This document shows positions 1-8,261 of a stretch of 64,000 nt of DNA, one piece after another. Each line of letters opens with the position of its first letter. The stretch's first letter is position 1. The notes below the pieces were generated by a model, which had not been told where the DNA came from, searched no databases, and worked only from the letters and a program-made list of their open reading frames with translations. The position numbers and the translations under genes were made by a program. Location of the stretch: positions 124,001 to 188,000 of the forward strand of contig NZ_JBFRYC010000005.1 in the NCBI RefSeq assembly GCF_040892615.1, read 5' to 3'. The DNA is from Thioclava arctica. GTDB taxonomy: Bacteria; Pseudomonadota; Alphaproteobacteria; Rhodobacterales; Rhodobacteraceae.

Positions 1-879
1 CGATAATACCCGGCCTGTCATTGGCGCGCGTATCACCAGACGACCCAACTTGATCCTGATCAGACGCAGCTTCTCGCGCAACTGAATTGCGTCCTGTTCA
101 AAGACGCGGATTTCTTCTTCAATCTCTTGATGGCGCACGGCCTCATCATGCAGGCGTTCAATCTCATATTCTGCGATCTGACTATGGGCTTTGGCAATGG
201 CTGCCTCAATTTCACCAATCCCGCCTTCGAGGTTGGCGATCTCACGGCGCAGGGCCAAAACATGTGAGGCTTGCGTCAGCCCACGTTCATAAAGTGAAAC
301 CTGATCGCTAAGCTCTTGCGAAATAAGTGCAAGTTGGCGATTGCGCGCTTCAAGCTGATGAGTGTAGCCCTCAATCAGGGCTTCGGTCTGCTTCTTGCGT
401 TCGCGCCACTGTGCGCGTGTCTGTTCGAAAGTCTTGCGTCGTGCAGCCACTTGGTGGTTTTCCGCCCTGAGCAGGCGTGAAACCATGGGGGTCTTATCCG
501 CGACTTTCAGCAATTCTGGTTGATAGAGCAGCGTCGACTGGTCGTTCGTTACCGCACGCCGCATATCAATCTGTGCGAGCGTATTGTAAAGGTCATTGCG
601 CAGTAAGGCGCGCTGGGCCTCTAGCTCGGTGCCATCAAGGCGAATCAAGGGGGTGCCTTGCTCAACGTGATCGCCGTTCTGCACGTGGATTTCAGCGACC
701 AGACCGCCATCAGGATGCTGCAGGATCTGCGTATGCGCCTTGAATGCGATACGCCCTGTTGTGACGACCGCGCCGTTAATATCGGTGACGATCGCCCACC
801 AAAGCGAGCCGCCAAGTCCGATCACCCAGGTCAGTATTCCAAGTATGAGAAATTTGGCCGGCGACCAGTCGCGCGTCAT
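1..879 (-). CDS. HlyD-family type I secretion membrane fusion protein (C-terminus beyond window)
   Basis: This is the periplasmic adaptor of a type I secretion system, linking the inner-membrane ABC ATPase to an outer-membrane TolC-like channel. The 293 visible residues begin MTRDWSPAKF, followed by one membrane segment at about residues 10-30 and a biotinyl-lipoyl-like stretch (QHPDGGLVAEIHV, about residues 53-65). A long coiled-coil region rich in Q, E, R and L follows to about residue 280, then the returning lipoyl strand (VIRAPMTGRV) at the window edge. The family is usually 430-480 residues, so roughly the last third is missing. The start ATG overlaps the stop of the upstream ATPase gene (ATGA), showing translational coupling. 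The secreted substrate and any TolC are not in view. Confidence 0.9.
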   Translation of the reverse strand, partial: MTRDWSPAKFLILGILTWVIGLGGSLWWAIVTDINGAVVTTGRIAFKAHTQILQHPDGGLVAEIHVQNGDHVEQGTPLIRLDGTELEAQRALLRNDLYNTLAQIDMRRAVTNDQSTLLYQPELLKVADKTPMVSRLLRAENHQVAARRKTFEQTRAQWRERKKQTEALIEGYTHQLEARNRQLALISQELSDQVSLYERGLTQASHVLALRREIANLEGGIGEIEAAIAKAHSQIAEYEIERLHDEAVRHQEIEEEIRVFEQDAIQLREKLRLIRIKLGRLVIRAPMTGRVLS

Positions 880-2600
880 GCTTGCGCCCTCTTTCTTGGC
901 TGCATGGCATCGGGCGCGGCGTTCATCATTTGAACAAGCACCTCATCACGCGGCCCAAAGGCACGCACATGGCCAGCGTCGATCATCAGAACCAGATTGC
1001 AATGCGCCAATGCAGAGCGGCGATGGGACATGACGAAGGTGATCTTCCCTCCACGGCGCGCTGTTGCGATGGCTTGGTTGAGGGCGCGAATACCTTCATC
1101 GTCGAGCGCAGAGTTGGGTTCGTCCAATACCAACATGATCGGATTTCCGTAAAATGCGCGCGCCAGCCCGATACGTTGGCGTTGCCCGCCCGAGAGTTCC
1201 TTGCCGCCATCCGTGACAAGGGTGTTATAGCCATGGGGCAGGCTTAGAATCAGGTCGTGGGCCGCTGCGGCTTGCGCTGCTGCTACGACGGCTCGGGGAT
1301 CGGTGTTCCGCGCGAAGCGTGCGATGTTCTCTGCGACCGTTCCATCAAAAAGCACGATGTCTTGGGGGAGATACCCCAACAATCGTCCCAGCCGATCCGG
1401 GTCGTATTGGTCAAGCTTTGCGCCATCCAGTCGGATTTCGCCCTGCGCGGGGGGCCACAAGCCAACAAGGGCCCGGGCAAGGGTTGATTTCCCCGATGCA
1501 GAGGGCCCAATCACAGCGATGGTGTCTCCAGCTTTTGCGGCGAACTGAAGGCCTTGCAATGTCGTGGCGCGCCCTCCTGGGGGCGCAATGGCAAGGTTCT
1601 TCACCACCAAACGGGCTTTGGGTGCAGGTAAATCCATCGGTTTGTCGGTGTCGGGCAGAGCTGCGAGCAGCGACGACAAGGACTTGCGCGCGCTCCACGC
1701 GCGTTGAATCTGTGGCCATTGCGCGACCGTTTGCTCAACCGGGCCTAACGCGCGTCCAAGCAGAACCGACCCGGCGATCATTGCGCCTGCCGACAAGGCG
1801 TTTTGCAAGACCAGCCACGCCCCCAAGGCCAACATTGCCGATTGCAACAAGATACGTAAAGACTTGGTCGTCGCTGTAATTCCGCCACCCAAATCAGAGG
1901 CACGAATGCGCGCTTTCAAGGCGTTGTCGCTTGCGGTGTTTCTGCGACGCATCAGGCTGGCGCGCATGCCCAGACTTAGGACGGTTTCAATTTCATTTCG
2001 CATCGCGGCGCTGCGCATCTCGGCCTCATCCAGGGCGCGCAGGGCTGCAAGCTGGCTTTGTTTTGTGAGGACCTGGTTGGCCACTGCCAACAGCAGAATC
2101 AGGATCGTTCCTGCCACCGCAAACCACCCCATCAGTGGGTGAAACAGAAACAACACGCCCAAGAATAGGGGTGTCCAGGGCAGATCGAAAATCGTGCCAA
2201 AGGCCGGGGCCGCAAACATCCCCTGAATTTGTGCAAGGTCCCTTAGCGCAGAGCTGGGCCGAGCGCGCGCGGCCGGATGCTCGGCCTGGCGCAAAACGGC
2301 GCGACATACCCGCTCGTCAAGGCGCGCGTGCAATTTCGCGCCGATCCGCGCCAGCACCCGACCACGCGAAAAATCAAGGATTCCCATCGTTGTAAAGACG
2401 AAAGCAACCATGCCAAACAGCACGATCAGCGTGCTTGTCGACCGGCTGCCAAGCACGCGATCATAGACCTGCAGCATGAACAGCGGGCCCGTGAGCATCA
2501 AGACGTTGATCGTTGCACTAAACACCGCCACCCCGACCAGCGCCCACGCCGATTCCCAAAGGGGAACCATCATTTCGCGTGACGATTTATCTTTGGTCAT
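876..2600 (-). CDS. Type I secretion system ABC transporter ATPase/permease (PrtD/LapB-like)
   Basis: This inner-membrane exporter energises type I secretion of an unidentified substrate, probably an RTX-type or other large extracellular protein. The 574 residues have an N-terminal membrane domain (helices from about residue 18 to 300, including the stretch LMLTGPLFMLQVYDRVL typical of this family) and a C-terminal nucleotide-binding domain. The latter shows Walker A (GPSASGKST), the signature LSGGQRQR and Walker B with its glutamate (LVLDEP). No N-terminal C39-like peptidase domain is present, which fits PrtD/AprD/HlyB-short forms that export C-terminal-signal substrates. It is the first gene of a two-gene operon with the HlyD adaptor. 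The upstream Shine-Dalgarno is weak; the start used gives a normal family length. Confidence 0.92.
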   Translation of the reverse strand: MTKDKSSREMMVPLWESAWALVGVAVFSATINVLMLTGPLFMLQVYDRVLGSRSTSTLIVLFGMVAFVFTTMGILDFSRGRVLARIGAKLHARLDERVCRAVLRQAEHPAARARPSSALRDLAQIQGMFAAPAFGTIFDLPWTPLFLGVLFLFHPLMGWFAVAGTILILLLAVANQVLTKQSQLAALRALDEAEMRSAAMRNEIETVLSLGMRASLMRRRNTASDNALKARIRASDLGGGITATTKSLRILLQSAMLALGAWLVLQNALSAGAMIAGSVLLGRALGPVEQTVAQWPQIQRAWSARKSLSSLLAALPDTDKPMDLPAPKARLVVKNLAIAPPGGRATTLQGLQFAAKAGDTIAVIGPSASGKSTLARALVGLWPPAQGEIRLDGAKLDQYDPDRLGRLLGYLPQDIVLFDGTVAENIARFARNTDPRAVVAAAQAAAAHDLILSLPHGYNTLVTDGGKELSGGQRQRIGLARAFYGNPIMLVLDEPNSALDDEGIRALNQAIATARRGGKITFVMSHRRSALAHCNLVLMIDAGHVRAFGPRDEVLVQMMNAAPDAMQPRKRAQA

Positions 2601-2840
2601 TTGTGATCAGTCCCAAGACAAGAAGCGGTGCAACTCTGCATGTTTGTGTTCGCCAAGAGTGCGTGAAAAATCTTAATGAAGGTCTTCCGCCATCGCGATT
2701 TCGGCCATTATTTTCCTACAAAATGAACCAACTCGTCGGGTTCCAAGTGCCTGTACGGTCCCGGTGACAGCACAAAATCATGATTGCGGCGTGTAGGGGC
2801 CTGTCGTGTGGATGTTACACAAATTTCACTGGCTGAACGT
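2601..2840. other. Divergent intergenic region between T1SS and ars operons
   Basis: About 240 bases separate the secretion ATPase (minus) from arsR (plus). I see no convincing open reading frame, RNA gene or repeat here apart from the ars palindrome just beyond its right end. It must hold the promoter of the secretion operon, but no clear -35/-10 pair stands out. Confidence 0.5.
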
Positions 2841-2868
2841 CCATATTTCCTATATTCATGAAATATGG
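2841..2868 (+). promoter_or_regulatory. Probable ArsR operator overlapping the arsR start codon
   Basis: A perfect inverted repeat, CCATATTTC (2841-2849) and GAAATATGG (2860-2868), flanks a 10-base AT-rich spacer that contains a TATATT sequence (2851-2856) suitable as a -10 box. The ATG of the ArsR fusion gene (2865-2867) lies inside the right arm, and no Shine-Dalgarno precedes it. A start site seven to nine bases after TATATT would yield a leaderless or nearly leaderless mRNA. Binding of the repressor is inferred from position and symmetry only. Confidence 0.6.
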
Positions 2869-3707
2869 AAAAACAAATCTCAGATCAGCTCACGACCCTC
2901 GGACATCCCCATCGTCTGGCTTTGTTTCGCTTGTTGATGCGTCGCTATCCCGACCGCCTGCCGGCTGGGGAAATCGCATTGGCGCTGGGCCTGAAGGCAA
3001 GCACGCTTTCGGCCTATCTTGCGTCCCTTTTGCAGGTTGGCTTGGTCAGTCAAGAGCGTGCTGGCACGCAGCGTCTTTACCAAATCGATATGGAGTCCGT
3101 GCGTCAGGTTTTCGACTATCTGCTCTTTGATTGCTGCCGTGGTCGCCCCGAAATTTGCGCGCCAGCATCACGTGAAGAGGTGCGCGCGACTCTCGATTCG
3201 GGGCGCAAATACAACGTGCTGTTCATCTGCACCGGCAATTCGGCGCGTTCGATTTTTGCGGAATCTCTGTTGCGAAAGCAGGCGGGTGATCGTTTCAACG
3301 CCTATTCGGCAGGCACTCAGGCGTCATCGCAACTCAACCCCTTCGCGCTTGATCTGCTCAAGATGAAGGGGCACGATATTGCGCCTTTGCGCGCGAAAAA
3401 TATCGCCGAGTTTTCGCAGGGCGACGCGCCCAATTTCGACTTCGTCTTTACCGTTTGTGACAACGCCGCGAATGAAGAATGCCCGGCCTGGAAAGGCCAG
3501 CCGATCAGCGGGCATTGGGGCGTCCCCGACCCGGTCAAGGTGCAAGGCACGCAGGCAGAAAAGGCGATTGCGTTTCAACAGGCTTACGGGGGGCTCAAGC
3601 GCCGGATCGAGGCGTTTACCGCGCTGCCAATCGCCTCGCTAGAGCGGATCGCCTTGCAATCTGCGATCGACGACATCGCACGCCAAACACAGGAATCTAA
3701 ACAATGA
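2865..3707 (+). CDS. ArsR-family repressor fused to thioredoxin-type arsenate reductase
   Basis: This 280-residue fusion joins a winged-helix ArsR regulator (residues 1 to about 98) to a low-molecular-weight phosphatase/ArsC domain (about 116-275). The ArsR part has the sequence LGHPHRLALF and a Cys cluster (C90, C91, C98 in FDCCRGRPEIC) at its end that could bind arsenite. The ArsC part has the C-x5-R phosphate loop (C122 to R128 in CTGNSARS) and two further cysteines (C198, C206 in VCDNAANEEC), followed by HWGVPDP. This is the Cys triad arrangement of thioredoxin-coupled ArsC. It opens the ars operon and overlaps the GAPDH gene (ATGA). It probably senses arsenic and represses the operon; whether the reductase half is catalytic cannot be read from the sequence. 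Confidence 0.93.
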   Translation: MEKQISDQLTTLGHPHRLALFRLLMRRYPDRLPAGEIALALGLKASTLSAYLASLLQVGLVSQERAGTQRLYQIDMESVRQVFDYLLFDCCRGRPEICAPASREEVRATLDSGRKYNVLFICTGNSARSIFAESLLRKQAGDRFNAYSAGTQASSQLNPFALDLLKMKGHDIAPLRAKNIAEFSQGDAPNFDFVFTVCDNAANEECPAWKGQPISGHWGVPDPVKVQGTQAEKAIAFQQAYGGLKRRIEAFTALPIASLERIALQSAIDDIARQTQESKQ

Positions 3708-4702
3708 CCACTTATGCTTTGAACGGGCTCGGGCGGATTGGCAAACTGGCGTTGAAACCGCTTTTGGCGCGCGGGGCCAAGATCGCGTGGATCAATGACG
3801 CTGTTGGCGACCCGGAAATGCACGCGCATCTGGCGCAGTTTGACAGCGTGCATGGCCGTTGGGAGGGGGCGTTTTCTCATGATGCGGATAGCGTCACGAT
3901 CGACGGCACGCGGATGCCATTCATCGGCACCAAGCGGATCGAGGATCTGCCGCTCGCGGGTGTCGATGTGGTGATCGATTGCACCGGTGTATTCAAATCC
4001 GAGGCCGCCTTAGCACCCTATTTCGAGGCGGGTGTGAAGAAGGTCGTGGTTTCGGCTCCGGTCAAGGATGGCGGGGCGGCAAATATCGTTTTCGGTGTGA
4101 ACCATGCGACCTATGATGCGGCGCGTCACCGCATTGTCACGGCAGCCAGTTGTACGACCAATTGCCTCGCCCCGGTGGTCAAGGTGATGCAGGAAAACCT
4201 TGGGATCAGGCATGGTGTCATCACGACGATCCATGACGTAACCAACACACAAACGATTGTGGACCGCCCCGCCAAGGATTTGCGTCGCGCGCGTTCGGCG
4301 CTCAATTCGCTGATCCCGACGACGACGGGCTCGGCCAGCGCGATCACGCTGATCTACCCTGAACTGACGGGCCGTTTGAATGGGCATGCGGTGCGGGTGC
4401 CTCTGTTGAACGCCTCGCTGACCGATTGCGTCTTCGAGGTCGAGCGCGAGACCACCGTCGATGAGGTCAACGCGCTGCTCAAGGCGGCATCCGAAGGTCC
4501 GCTGCAGGGCATCTTGGGCTATGAGACCCGCCCGCTGGTCTCGGCCGATTATACCAATGACACTCGCTCGGCGATCATCGACGCACCCTCAACGATGGTC
4601 GTGGATGGCACGCAGGTAAAGATATTTGCATGGTATGACAATGAGATGGGCTATGCGCATCGGCTTGTCGATGTGGCGATGATGGTCGGGGGCTCGCTGT
4701 GA
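3704..4702 (+). CDS. ArsJ-associated glyceraldehyde-3-phosphate dehydrogenase
   Basis: This is a GAPDH paralogue of 332 residues. In arsJ operons the enzyme uses arsenate in place of phosphate to make 1-arseno-3-phosphoglycerate, the substrate exported by ArsJ. Visible features are the Rossmann start (ALNGLGRIGKLALKPLLARG), the active-site cysteine in AASCTTNCLAPV, the downstream histidine in VITTIHDVTNTQ, and the C-terminal WYDNEMGYAHR. The N-terminus departs from the housekeeping VGINGFGRIGR form, consistent with a dedicated paralogue. Its start overlaps the ArsR-ArsC stop and its stop overlaps the arsJ start, so the three genes form one tightly coupled operon. Confidence 0.93.
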   Translation: MTTYALNGLGRIGKLALKPLLARGAKIAWINDAVGDPEMHAHLAQFDSVHGRWEGAFSHDADSVTIDGTRMPFIGTKRIEDLPLAGVDVVIDCTGVFKSEAALAPYFEAGVKKVVVSAPVKDGGAANIVFGVNHATYDAARHRIVTAASCTTNCLAPVVKVMQENLGIRHGVITTIHDVTNTQTIVDRPAKDLRRARSALNSLIPTTTGSASAITLIYPELTGRLNGHAVRVPLLNASLTDCVFEVERETTVDEVNALLKAASEGPLQGILGYETRPLVSADYTNDTRSAIIDAPSTMVVDGTQVKIFAWYDNEMGYAHRLVDVAMMVGGSL

Positions 4703-5958
4703 CACAGGTCCCTCAGCGCGCGGGTTTGGCGGCGTATATTGCCGTGACGGCCGCCTATTGGGCCTTTATGTTAAGTGATGGCGCGCTGCGCATGTTGGTG
4801 TTGCTGCACTTTCATACGCTGGGGTTTTCGCCGGTGCAGTTGGCCTATTTGTTCGTCCTTTATGAAGTGGCGGGCATGGTCACCAACCTGTCAGCAGGTT
4901 GGATCGCGGCCCGCTTTGGGCTCAGCGTGACGCTGTATGCCGGGTTGGCGTTGCAGGTGGTTGCGCTGCTTGCGTTGGCGCAGCTTGATCCGAGTTGGGC
5001 TATCGGGCTGTCCATCGCCTATGTGATGGCGGTGCAAGGCCTGAGCGGTGTGGCCAAGGACCTTGCGAAAATGTCCTCGAAATCTGCGGTCAAACTGCTG
5101 GCGCCGCGCGAAAATGGCGGGTTGTTTCGCTGGGTTGCGGTGCTCACGGGGTCGAAGAACGCGGTCAAAGGCGTGGGGTTCTTGCTGGGGGCGGGTTTGC
5201 TGGCATGGCTGGGGTTTGACGGCGCTGTGCTAAGCATGGCGGGCGCGCTGGCACTGGTCTTGATTGCGATCATATCCTTGATGCCTGCGGGGCTGCCGAC
5301 GGGTCGCAAAGGCGCGAAATTTTCAGACGTGTTCTCGAAATCGGTCAACGTCAACTGGCTCTCGGCGGCGCGGGTGTTTCTGTTTGGCGCGCGCGATGTC
5401 TGGTTTGTTGTGGGCATCCCGATCTATTTTTACGCTGTGCTTTCGGATGGCACGCCAGCGGGAGATCGCGCGGCGTTTTTCCTTGTCGGCACGTTCATGG
5501 CGGTCTGGATCATCCTTTACGGTGCGGTTCAGGCGGCGGCGCCCCGGATCTTGCGCGCCGCCGCGCGTCCCGAGGCCGATCTGATCGGGGCTGCACGCTA
5601 TTGGGCGGTAGCGCTGTTCTTTGTGCCCGCTGTGCTGACGGTGGCGGCAGCGCTGGCCCCTCAACCCGCGTTGTGGTTCACGCTGACGCTGATTGCGGGG
5701 CTGATGGTGTTTGGCGTGATCTTCGCGATCAATTCATCGCTGCATTCCTACCTGATCCTCGCCTTTTCGCGCGCCGAGCGGGTCACGATGGATGTCGGGT
5801 TTTACTATATGGCCAATGCAGCCGGGCGCCTGATTGGCACGCTGCTTTCGGGGCTCACCTATCAGATTGGCGGGCTGCCACTGGTGCTGGGATGCGCCGC
5901 CGTGATGGTCGCACTCAGCGCGATCTTTGCCGGAAGACTTGACGCGTCGCCCGCCTGA
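4699..5958 (+). CDS. arsJ: ArsJ organoarsenical efflux permease (MFS)
   Basis: This 419-residue major facilitator has about 12 hydrophobic segments, a start like YIAVTAAYWAFMLSDGALRML and a conserved soluble loop with GLSGVAKDLAKMSSKSAVK, both typical of ArsJ. It exports 1-arseno-3-phosphoglycerate made by the adjacent GAPDH; outside the cell the product breaks down to release arsenate. The start is GTG at 4699, overlapping the GAPDH stop as GTGA. Its stop is only six bases from the converging CorC-like gene, leaving no room for a separate terminator. Confidence 0.93.
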   Translation: MTQVPQRAGLAAYIAVTAAYWAFMLSDGALRMLVLLHFHTLGFSPVQLAYLFVLYEVAGMVTNLSAGWIAARFGLSVTLYAGLALQVVALLALAQLDPSWAIGLSIAYVMAVQGLSGVAKDLAKMSSKSAVKLLAPRENGGLFRWVAVLTGSKNAVKGVGFLLGAGLLAWLGFDGAVLSMAGALALVLIAIISLMPAGLPTGRKGAKFSDVFSKSVNVNWLSAARVFLFGARDVWFVVGIPIYFYAVLSDGTPAGDRAAFFLVGTFMAVWIILYGAVQAAAPRILRAAARPEADLIGAARYWAVALFFVPAVLTVAAALAPQPALWFTLTLIAGLMVFGVIFAINSSLHSYLILAFSRAERVTMDVGFYYMANAAGRLIGTLLSGLTYQIGGLPLVLGCAAVMVALSAIFAGRLDASPA

Positions 5959-5964
5959 GTGCCG

Positions 5965-7275
5965 TTAGCTGCCGTTGGAAAGCGGGCGAATTTTCAGCTG
6001 TGTCAGGCGGTTATCCTTGCGCGCGGCGACCTCAAAGCGAAAGCCGTGAAAGGCAAAGACCTGCCCCTCGGTCGGGATCGTTTGTGCCTCGTGAATCACC
6101 AAGCCAGCGACGGTGTTGGCTTCGTCATCGGGCAGACTCCAGTCGGTTTCGCGGTTCAAGTCGCGGATCGTCATCGCCCCCTCGACGATATAGTCGCCAC
6201 TATCGGTGGGTTTGAGGCGACGATCGGCCTTGGGGTCGAATTCGTCGGTGATTTCGCCCACGATTTCCTCAAGAATATCCTCAAGCGTGAGCAAGCCGCG
6301 CAGATCGCCATATTCATCCACGACCAGCGCGAAATGGGTGCGCCGTTTGAGAAACTCTTGCATCTGCTCATCCAGCGGCGTGGTTTCGGGGATGAAATAG
6401 GGCTTCATCATCACCTTCGACAGGTCCAGATCGGCGACGCTTTCCAGCGTTCCATCCCCCCCGCGCACGACTTTTTCCACCGCGCGCAGCAAGTCCTTGG
6501 AATGGATCACGCCGACCACGTTTTCGCGCTCTTCGCGATACAGCGGCAGGCGGGTGTGGGGCGAGGACAGCACGGCCGTCAGGATCGCATCGGGGTCTTG
6601 GTTGATGTCGAGCATCTCAATGCCCGAGCGGTGCAGCATGATTTCCTCGACCGTGCGATTGCCGAGATCAAGCGCGCCTAGCAGCCGGTCGCGGTCCTCT
6701 TTGTCGACTTTGCCCTCGGATTGTCCGATCGCCAAGGCGCCCGCGATTTCTTCATGCACCGAGAACATATGCTGGTTCTTGTCGGTGCGCATTCCGAAGG
6801 CATACAGAATGCCGCGCACGATCATGCGCACCACCGCCACGACAGGGAACAGAAGTTTGGTGAAAAGCCGGATCGGCGCGGCCACTTTCGCGGCCACTTT
6901 CTCGGGCAGGGTGATTGCGTAGGTCTTTGGCAAAACTTCGGAAAATATCAAAACGAGCAGGGTCATCACCACTGTGGCCAGCACGATGCCGGATTGCCCG
7001 AACACCTTTGTCAGCAGCGCGGTCGCCAACGAGGCCGACAGGATATTGACCACGTTATTGCCCAGCAGGATCGCGCCGATCAGCCGTTCGCTATCTTCGG
7101 TCACCTCAAGCGCAACTTGCGCGCCTTTTTCGCCCCGGTCGGCTTGTGATTTCAGCTTGGCGCGACTGGCCGCAGTCAACGCGGTCTCAGACCCCGAAAA
7201 AAACGCAGACAGTGCCAGTAGCAGCGCGATGGCACCGGCGGTGATCCAGAAATAAAGGTCGAGTGAATTTTCCAT
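5965..7275 (-). CDS. CorC/HlyC (CNNM-like) membrane protein with DUF21 and CBS domains
   Basis: This 436-residue inner-membrane protein has an N-terminal DUF21/CNNM transmembrane domain (to about residue 165, with FFSGSETALTAASRAKL and FSEVLPKTYA). A CBS pair (about 195-330, with TRLPLYREERENVVGVIHSKDLL and ALVVDEYGDLRGLLTLEDILEEIVGEI) and a C-terminal CorC/HlyC domain follow. Family members are implicated in magnesium or cobalt export and metal homeostasis; the older hemolysin label is not supported by function. It lies 32 bases downstream of xerD on the same strand and may share its transcript. Confidence 0.9.
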   Translation of the reverse strand: MENSLDLYFWITAGAIALLLALSAFFSGSETALTAASRAKLKSQADRGEKGAQVALEVTEDSERLIGAILLGNNVVNILSASLATALLTKVFGQSGIVLATVVMTLLVLIFSEVLPKTYAITLPEKVAAKVAAPIRLFTKLLFPVVAVVRMIVRGILYAFGMRTDKNQHMFSVHEEIAGALAIGQSEGKVDKEDRDRLLGALDLGNRTVEEIMLHRSGIEMLDINQDPDAILTAVLSSPHTRLPLYREERENVVGVIHSKDLLRAVEKVVRGGDGTLESVADLDLSKVMMKPYFIPETTPLDEQMQEFLKRRTHFALVVDEYGDLRGLLTLEDILEEIVGEITDEFDPKADRRLKPTDSGDYIVEGAMTIRDLNRETDWSLPDDEANTVAGLVIHEAQTIPTEGQVFAFHGFRFEVAARKDNRLTQLKIRPLSNGS

Positions 7276-7307
7276 GGCTCAGGTTATGGGGTGCACCGGG
7301 GCGCTAT

Positions 7308-8261
7308 TCAAGCGCTGCGATCACGTTTGGCAAGGGGGTGATGTTCCAGCACAAGTTCTTTGAGGCGCTCGTCGAGAACATGGGTGTAGATCTCGGTGGT
7401 GGACAGATCGGCATGACCCAGCAGCATCTGGATCGCGCGCAGGTCGGCACCCCCTTGCAGCAGATGGGTCGCGAAAGCGTGGCGCAGCACATGGGGCGTG
7501 ACCTTGGCAGGGCTGATGCCCGCGCTGACGGCAATATCCTTGAGCAGGCGGTGAAAGCCTTGCCGCGTCAGATGGCCCTCTTTGCCGCTTGAGGGGAACA
7601 AGAACCGCGACGGCGGGATGCGGCGTTTGACGCGTGCCTCTTCCTCAGCGGTGTCGCGTGCGCGCAGCCAATCGGCCAGCGCCTCACGGGCAGGGGGCGA
7701 AAGCGGCACCATGCGCTCTTTGCCGCCCTTGCCGGAAATCAGCAACATCCGGGGATCGCCCCGCGCCGCCGCAACGGGCAGGCCGACCAACTCGCTGACC
7801 CGCATGCCAGTGGCGTATAGCAGTTCCATCAAGGCGCGGTTGCGGATCTGGTCGCGCAGCGAGCGGCCCTGATCGCGCGACGCTTCCAGCAGGGCTTCGA
7901 CCTCGTCTATGCTCAGCGTTTTGGGTAGGCGCTGGGCCCGCCCCGGCCCGGAAATGCGGATCGCAGGGTCATCGCTGCGCCAGCCTTCCTCATAGGCAAA
8001 GCGAAACATTTGCCGGATCGCGCTAAGCCTGCGTGCGCGGGTTGATTTGGCCAACCCATCGGCCTCGCAGCGGATCAGGTAGGTCTCGATATCGCCGCGT
8101 TGCAGATCGGCCAGACACAGGGATTTGGCCTGCGTGAAGCCAAGGAAATCGGTCAGATCGCGCGCATAGCTTTCAATCGTGTTGCGTGCCGAACCGGCCT
8201 CGGCGGCTTGCGCCTCAAGGAAGGCAGGCAACCAATGGGGGTCGGGGGGCGCCTCACTCAT
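7308..8261 (-). CDS. xerD: Site-specific tyrosine recombinase XerD
   Basis: This 317-residue tyrosine recombinase resolves chromosome dimers with XerC at dif. The N-terminal SAM-like domain (residues 8-95) precedes the catalytic domain, in which the full set of residues is visible: R154 (TGMRVSEL), K178 (SGKGGK), H257 and R260 (HVLRHAFATH), H283 (LGHADLSTTEIYTH) and the nucleophile Y292. Length and motifs fit chromosomal XerD rather than a phage integrase. The ATG overlaps the stop of the upstream secreted-protein gene. Location next to aroK-aroB is common in Rhodobacterales. Confidence 0.93.
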   Translation of the reverse strand: MSEAPPDPHWLPAFLEAQAAEAGSARNTIESYARDLTDFLGFTQAKSLCLADLQRGDIETYLIRCEADGLAKSTRARRLSAIRQMFRFAYEEGWRSDDPAIRISGPGRAQRLPKTLSIDEVEALLEASRDQGRSLRDQIRNRALMELLYATGMRVSELVGLPVAAARGDPRMLLISGKGGKERMVPLSPPAREALADWLRARDTAEEEARVKRRIPPSRFLFPSSGKEGHLTRQGFHRLLKDIAVSAGISPAKVTPHVLRHAFATHLLQGGADLRAIQMLLGHADLSTTEIYTHVLDERLKELVLEHHPLAKRDRSA

